64,000 nucleotides of DNA from Limanda limanda (lineage: Eukaryota; Chordata; Actinopteri; Pleuronectiformes; Pleuronectidae): assembly GCF_963576545.1 (NCBI RefSeq), contig NC_083644.1, positions 28,215,393 to 28,279,392 on the forward strand, in the 5' to 3' direction. Made by a program: the position numbers and the translations under genes. The notes under the pieces were generated by a model. The model was given only the letters and a program-made list of their open reading frames with translations. It was not told where the DNA came from and did not search any database. This document shows, in pieces, positions 44,138 to 64,000 of the stretch. The stretch's first letter is position 1, and every line of letters begins with the position of its first letter.

Positions 44138-46654
44138 GTCTTTTTCTTCTCTTCTTACTTTTAACACCAATGCTGAGGTCCAACACAAGGTCAAAGACTG
44201 TACTGACATCCAGTTCTAAACACATTTCATATAAATTTCTCACTTCTTTTTACAGAAGGGGATCAGCATATGGTGGGTATCAGAAATATTTGGTATAAAT
44301 TAATGAGCTAAGAAAAAAACATAATTTCTATTATTATGCTAATTTGGAAAATAATACTTTGCCTCAATCTTTATTCATCATTGCATCATATTATTACTAA
44401 TACATTAACATGTGTAGGTTTTAGGGGCTGGCTGAGGTGAAACTAATTAAAATGTAATACAGTGTTGAGTAGAAATATCTACACCACTGTGTCCGTTTCT
44501 GTTTTGTTAATTCAAATCTTAATGTATAAAAGAAACTACTACAACGGTCACATACTGTATATGCAGTGGTTCAATATTCCCATCACCATTCCCACCATCA
44601 TGGATTAAAAAGTAAAGGCTGCTCATAATGGACAGAAAAGTAATGCTATCTAATAAAGTAAATTGTTAAACATATATGGGGAAGCTAAAGCAGAGTGACT
44701 ATGGGATGCAGACTTGAGCTGTTGTCAAAGGCATGACAAAAAAGGTGATTTTTTTGACACAATGTTACCATGATACATGTCAACAGCTGTCAGTCATCAT
44801 CTGTACAGATGAGTCTTCAAAATTCAGCTGAACCTAAATATAATTAATTAATGTTTACACACACTGCAACTGCATTTCAGTTCCTGAAGGTGGCAGTTTC
44901 GCTTAACTAATGTCATAGTCATACTAGCTGCTTCACTAATTAAATATTAGATTACAATTTTAAGTGTTAAGAAGGCGGCAACACATGCTTTCAAATGAGC
45001 ATGTAACCTTATTTGAAAGCAATGCAATAAAGACCACACACGTTATTACAAGATTGGATGACTTTAATTCACTACCCCTGTCATATTAAAACAAATCTAT
45101 TTTACAAATCTCAGTTAGCAGCTAAAGTAAAAACAAACAATGACATGAATGCAGTGAAGTGGACAGGAACTCGAAGTTCAAACCTTACCATGATGTACGG
45201 AGTAGAGCTATGTTATACACCATAAGCAGCTGTTAACCTCAGGGTCAAACTCAGATTAAACTATAAAACAGGTGAACTACTGAGAATAAAGGATGCGACT
45301 CATTGCGACTCTGTCAACACCTGATGATGATTTTAGTGGAAAGTTAAACAATTTAAGGAAGTGTAACTCTGAAAGTAAACAACCAGCACATAGATGTTCT
45401 CAGTAAAACTCCTTGTGTTGATGAATGCTTTGTGTCATTGTGACAATGTGCAGGTTCTCAGTTCAAACAATGGTACAGTACAGACTAGAAGCAGTCCAGC
45501 TTAGCCAGTGGCTCCTTATGGTGGACAGGAATAAGAACAGGCGCTTGGGCCTCCATTACTCTACAATGGAAACCACTGTTCACTGTTTGGTGTGGACAGA
45601 ACAAAGGACAGGTTTGGTTGTAGAAGCTGTGTCCGACTTCAGAGGCTGCCTCAAATGTGTGCCCTTTAGAATAAAGCTACATTAGCAGTTTTGGTACTTG
45701 GCCTCACAGAGACCGCCCTTAACAGTGCATTCAAACAGTGCTTATCAAGTTGAGGTGATGGCTGACATACAAATATGGCCAAATACATCCACATAACTTC
45801 CTTTTCTCTGGTAACGGAATCATTTTCTGTCTTGACAAGTTGACAAAAACTGACCTGTGCGAAGGCTTTTAAGATATATCTGTTTAATATCGCAATATCT
45901 CCTTTTTTCTCCTATAAATGTTAACAAATTAAATCTCATTCCACTGGGCCTTTAAGAAGGGACAGCCGTATTTACCCATGATTATATTCTCTGTCAGGAA
46001 ATGAAAGGGTCACAGGAGGAAGCCTCTGGACTGGGACACAGCGAGGAAATTATGTCTGGGGTTCTATGATGAAGACTTGTTGGGCTCAGGTGAGACACTG
46101 AGCTTCATCGTCCCTCGAGTGTGCAGCTCCTGTTTAAATGGATGACACAATGGCGGGCAGTGTAACCATGTTCAGACAGAAAGAAGATCAGATCACAGAA
46201 GGTTACGAGTCTAATGTTCTGTTCCTGAGTAAATGCAACCTTGGAGAGGAAGGGTAGAATAGAAAAAAAAAAAAACACACACACACAACTGTGTCATTTC
46301 AGAGTAGCTTCCTGGCTGATTTGAAATCAGTGGTGATGTATTTACAATGGAACAGTCTGAGGAGGGGGTGTGAAGAGAGAGATGATTTTGGAGCAAGGGG
46401 AACAACTGAGTCCTCTCTCCATCTCTACCCTCTCCGCCCAAGGTCTAAAAGAAGTTTTACAGGTAAATGCAAAACATGAAAATAACCAAACACAAAGCTC
46501 ACTGCAGTGACCGTGGGACCACAACTGGGTTTCACCCAAATGTGCTGATCCAAATTCAGGAAGGATTGGTTTACTGGTGCAAATGGTGGGTAACCTTGGA
46601 AATGTATAGACCTTGGCAGGACGTCAGCATTTTGGAAGGTAGATGGGTCAGTGG

Positions 46655-61983
<15,329 letters not shown>

Positions 61984-62470
61984 TTCGGAATTCGTCTGTG
62001 TTGGCTCCTTTCAGAAAACCCAGGATGTGCTAGAACAACAGAGCTGCTGCTGGTGTTAGCTTCACCAGTTAGCTAACTACGCTGCAACTGTTGTTTGCCT
62101 GAAAACTGCGTAAACTATATGTACTTAACTCTATAACGTTGGACTACAGGTTCAATCTGATCCGATAATGCAATCAGCTAAATATACCAAGCTAACTACC
62201 TGACAGCCGCCTTGGCCAGTTGGAGGCAAGGCGTTCCTCCTAACAGCCAATCACAGGTTGAGCATGGGAGACATGGGTGGGTCTAAAATAGATAGAGACG
62301 CGTCACCAGGGGCAACGCCACACCACTGTGAAGGGTGTTCGGGACCACGGCGGCGCGGTCCGTTCGCGTACCCCCTCTTCTTATTTAAAAAGTACACATT
62401 TATATTCTATTGCAAGAATATGTTCTCTTCACCCACAGCGCTTTTCAGTTATTCTTATTGTTATTATTAG
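61984..62470 (-). promoter_or_regulatory. PDE6D 5' region and probable promoter
   Basis: The sequence upstream of the PDE6D start contains a CCAAT box in the form CAGCCAATCACAG (CCAAT at 62247-62251), about 265 bp before the ATG on the opposite strand of reading. The region is less AT-rich than the introns. The transcription start is not determined. A divergent partner gene is possible but not seen. Confidence 0.4.
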
Positions 62471-64000
62471 GGCCCGAGCACAGACATCAAAGGTGTCTGG
62501 TGAGACCCTATTGAAATTGTAATGATTATTATTATTATTATTCAGGCAAATGAATTGGCTTTTTGAGGGCTTTAACATGCTCAACTTCTTACCAAAATTT
62601 GCAGAAAGTTAGAAAGTGGTGAAAATTTACGTATTCTGAAGGAATTTTCAATGGGCGTCGCAAAATGGCTCAACGGTGCCCCCCGAGACCCCCTGAAGGT
62701 GTTCCCATTGACCTATCTTCACAAAAATCGATATACAGGTGTATCATGACCAGACAAACAAAAAAGTCTCTTGGTGCAATTGGAAAAACACAACAGGAAG
62801 CCTGCTATTTTGCATTTAGTGGCCATTTTGGCCATATTCCACATTTTTTCTTTGATACACTTGTACCAGGGTTTTCATCGGATCAACTTCAAATTGAGAT
62901 GAGTGTCATCATGACAAGATGGAGATAAAAACTGACTGACAGATTTTTTTTTAATCACACAGTGTGACCGTGGCGTGGCATCAAAGTTTGATTACACGCC
63001 ATTAAAACATGATGTTCTGTAACGCGGACATACATGGACCATGAATCCTTTGATTTCAGTCTTACTAGATCAAAGGAAACCTTATGTATTGTTATTATTA
63101 TTATTCAGGCAAATGAATTGGCTTTTTGAGGGTTTTAACATGCTCAACTTCTTACCAAAATTTGCAGAAAGTTAGAAAGTGGTGAAAATTTACGTATTCT
63201 GAAGGAATTTTCAATGGGCGTCGCAAAATGGCTCAACGTTGCCCCCCGAGACAGCCCGAGACCCCCGGAAGGTGTTCCCATTGACCGATCTTCACAAAAA
63301 TCAATACACAGGTGTATCATGACCAGACAAACAAAAAAGTCTCTGGGTGCAATTGTAAAAACAAAACAGGAAGCCTGCTATTTTGTATTTAGTGGCCATT
63401 TTGGCCATATTCAACATTTTTTCTTTGATACACTTGTACCAGGGTTTTCATCGGATCAACTTCAAATTGAGATGAGTGTCATCACGACAAGATGGAGATA
63501 AAAACTGACTGACGGATTTTTTTTTAATCACACGGTGTGACCGTTGCGTGGCGTCAAAGTTTGATTACACGCCATTAAAACACGATGTTCTGTAACGCGG
63601 ACATACATGGACCATGAATCCTTTGATTTCAGTCTTCCTAGATCAAAGGAAACTTTATGTCTCGCAAAGGTCACGCCTCTTTCTCTCTCAGAACTGGTTA
63701 TTTTTGTTTTTTCAGACAAAAAGCATGCAACGCTTCAAAATGGATGTGCTCGGGCCCACCCAGTGCTGCTTTGCAGCCCTAAAAATTTTATTTCTTCTTC
63801 TTCTTCTTCAGGCAAATGAATTGGCTTTTTGAGGGCTTTAATTATTATTATTATTATTATTCAGGCAAATGAATTGGCTTTTTGAGGGCTTTAACATGCT
63901 CAACTTCTTACCAAAATTTGCAGAAAGTTAGAAAGTGGTGAAAATTTACATATTCTGAAGGAATTTTCAATGGGCGTTGCAAAATGGCTCAACGGTGCCC
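62470..64000 (+). repeat. Tandem copies of an unclassified interspersed repeat
   Basis: Each unit starts after an (ATT)n tract with CAGGCAAATGAATTGGCTTT, followed by 'gagggctttaacatgctc', 'ccaaaatttgcagaaagtta' and 'aatgggcg.cgcaaaatggct'. Unit starts are at 62543, 63106 and 63862, with a 32-bp stub at 63809. The first unit is 563 bp. The second is longer and ends 'ctcgggcccacccagtgctgctttgcagccc', which mirrors 'ggcccgagcacagac' at 62471 and suggests inverted outer ends. The last unit runs off the window. It resembles a repeat family common in spiny-rayed fishes, class unknown. Confidence 0.75.

Larger units (their letters stand above)
41714..46654. other. PHB2-PDE6D intergenic region
   Basis: About 4.9 kb lies between the PHB2 5' end and the PDE6D stop. 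It includes a LINE 3' tail (42245-42600), an interspersed repeat (42925-43080), a poly-A/CA tract near 46263-46286 and one orphan exon candidate (44000-44137). The right part should contain the PDE6D 3' UTR. No complete gene is seen. Confidence 0.5.

Noticed and set aside
62252..64000. First exon of COPS7B, the human head-to-head neighbour of PDE6D
   Set aside because: No sequence resembling its N-terminus is visible. The region turns into interspersed repeats.

Overview
This 64 kb window is vertebrate nuclear DNA, almost certainly from a ray-finned (probably spiny-rayed) fish. Two spliced genes read cleanly as vertebrate orthologues: prohibitin-2, and the PDE6 delta prenyl-binding protein. 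The rest is dominated by typical teleost mobile DNA: an L2-type LINE with an esterase-type ORF1 and TTGA-repeat tails, hAT-type non-autonomous elements with 8-bp target duplications, a TTAA-flanked MITE and a Ty3/gypsy remnant. There are no prokaryotic genes, operons, rRNA or tRNA genes that I can see. The species cannot be named from the sequence.

Layout. (1) 1-22515 is a satellite array. Its base unit is about 88 bp, in two alternating types (A and B) that form a 177-bp dimer, with higher-order periods up to 7158 bp. A 1576-bp internally deleted Ty3/gypsy element sits in the array and occurs twice (6395-7970 and 13553-15128), because a 7158-bp block containing it was tandemly duplicated. 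(2) 22516-24410 is an apparently inverted block: an L2 3' fragment on + followed by about 970 bp of the same satellite on the opposite strand. (3) 24411-30386 is a near-complete but broken L2 LINE on the minus strand, interrupted by a 1041-bp hAT-type element. (4) 30387-30739 is a short LINE tail that recurs without visible differences at 34775-35127. (5) 31636-41629 is PHB2 on the minus strand, ten coding exons, with several transposon insertions in its introns. (6) 41714-46654 is intergenic and holds relics of LINE and other repeats. (7) 46655-61983 is PDE6D on the minus strand, five coding exons, with an 8.7-kb first intron and a 5'-truncated L2 in its last intron. (8) 62470-64000 holds tandemly arranged copies of an unclassified interspersed repeat.

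PHB2 (mitochondrial inner-membrane prohibitin ring subunit) and PDE6D (chaperone for prenylated proteins) lie in the same orientation, one after the other. Nothing in the sequence links them functionally. The most unusual part is the left third: a satellite whose duplication history can be read from an embedded retrotransposon and from a hybrid A/B monomer at the duplication junction, ending in an inversion between satellite and LINE DNA. I found no clear sign of a wholly new biological system. The best leads are the satellite architecture, its partial resemblance to a CENP-B box, the identical LINE tails, and the nested insertions.
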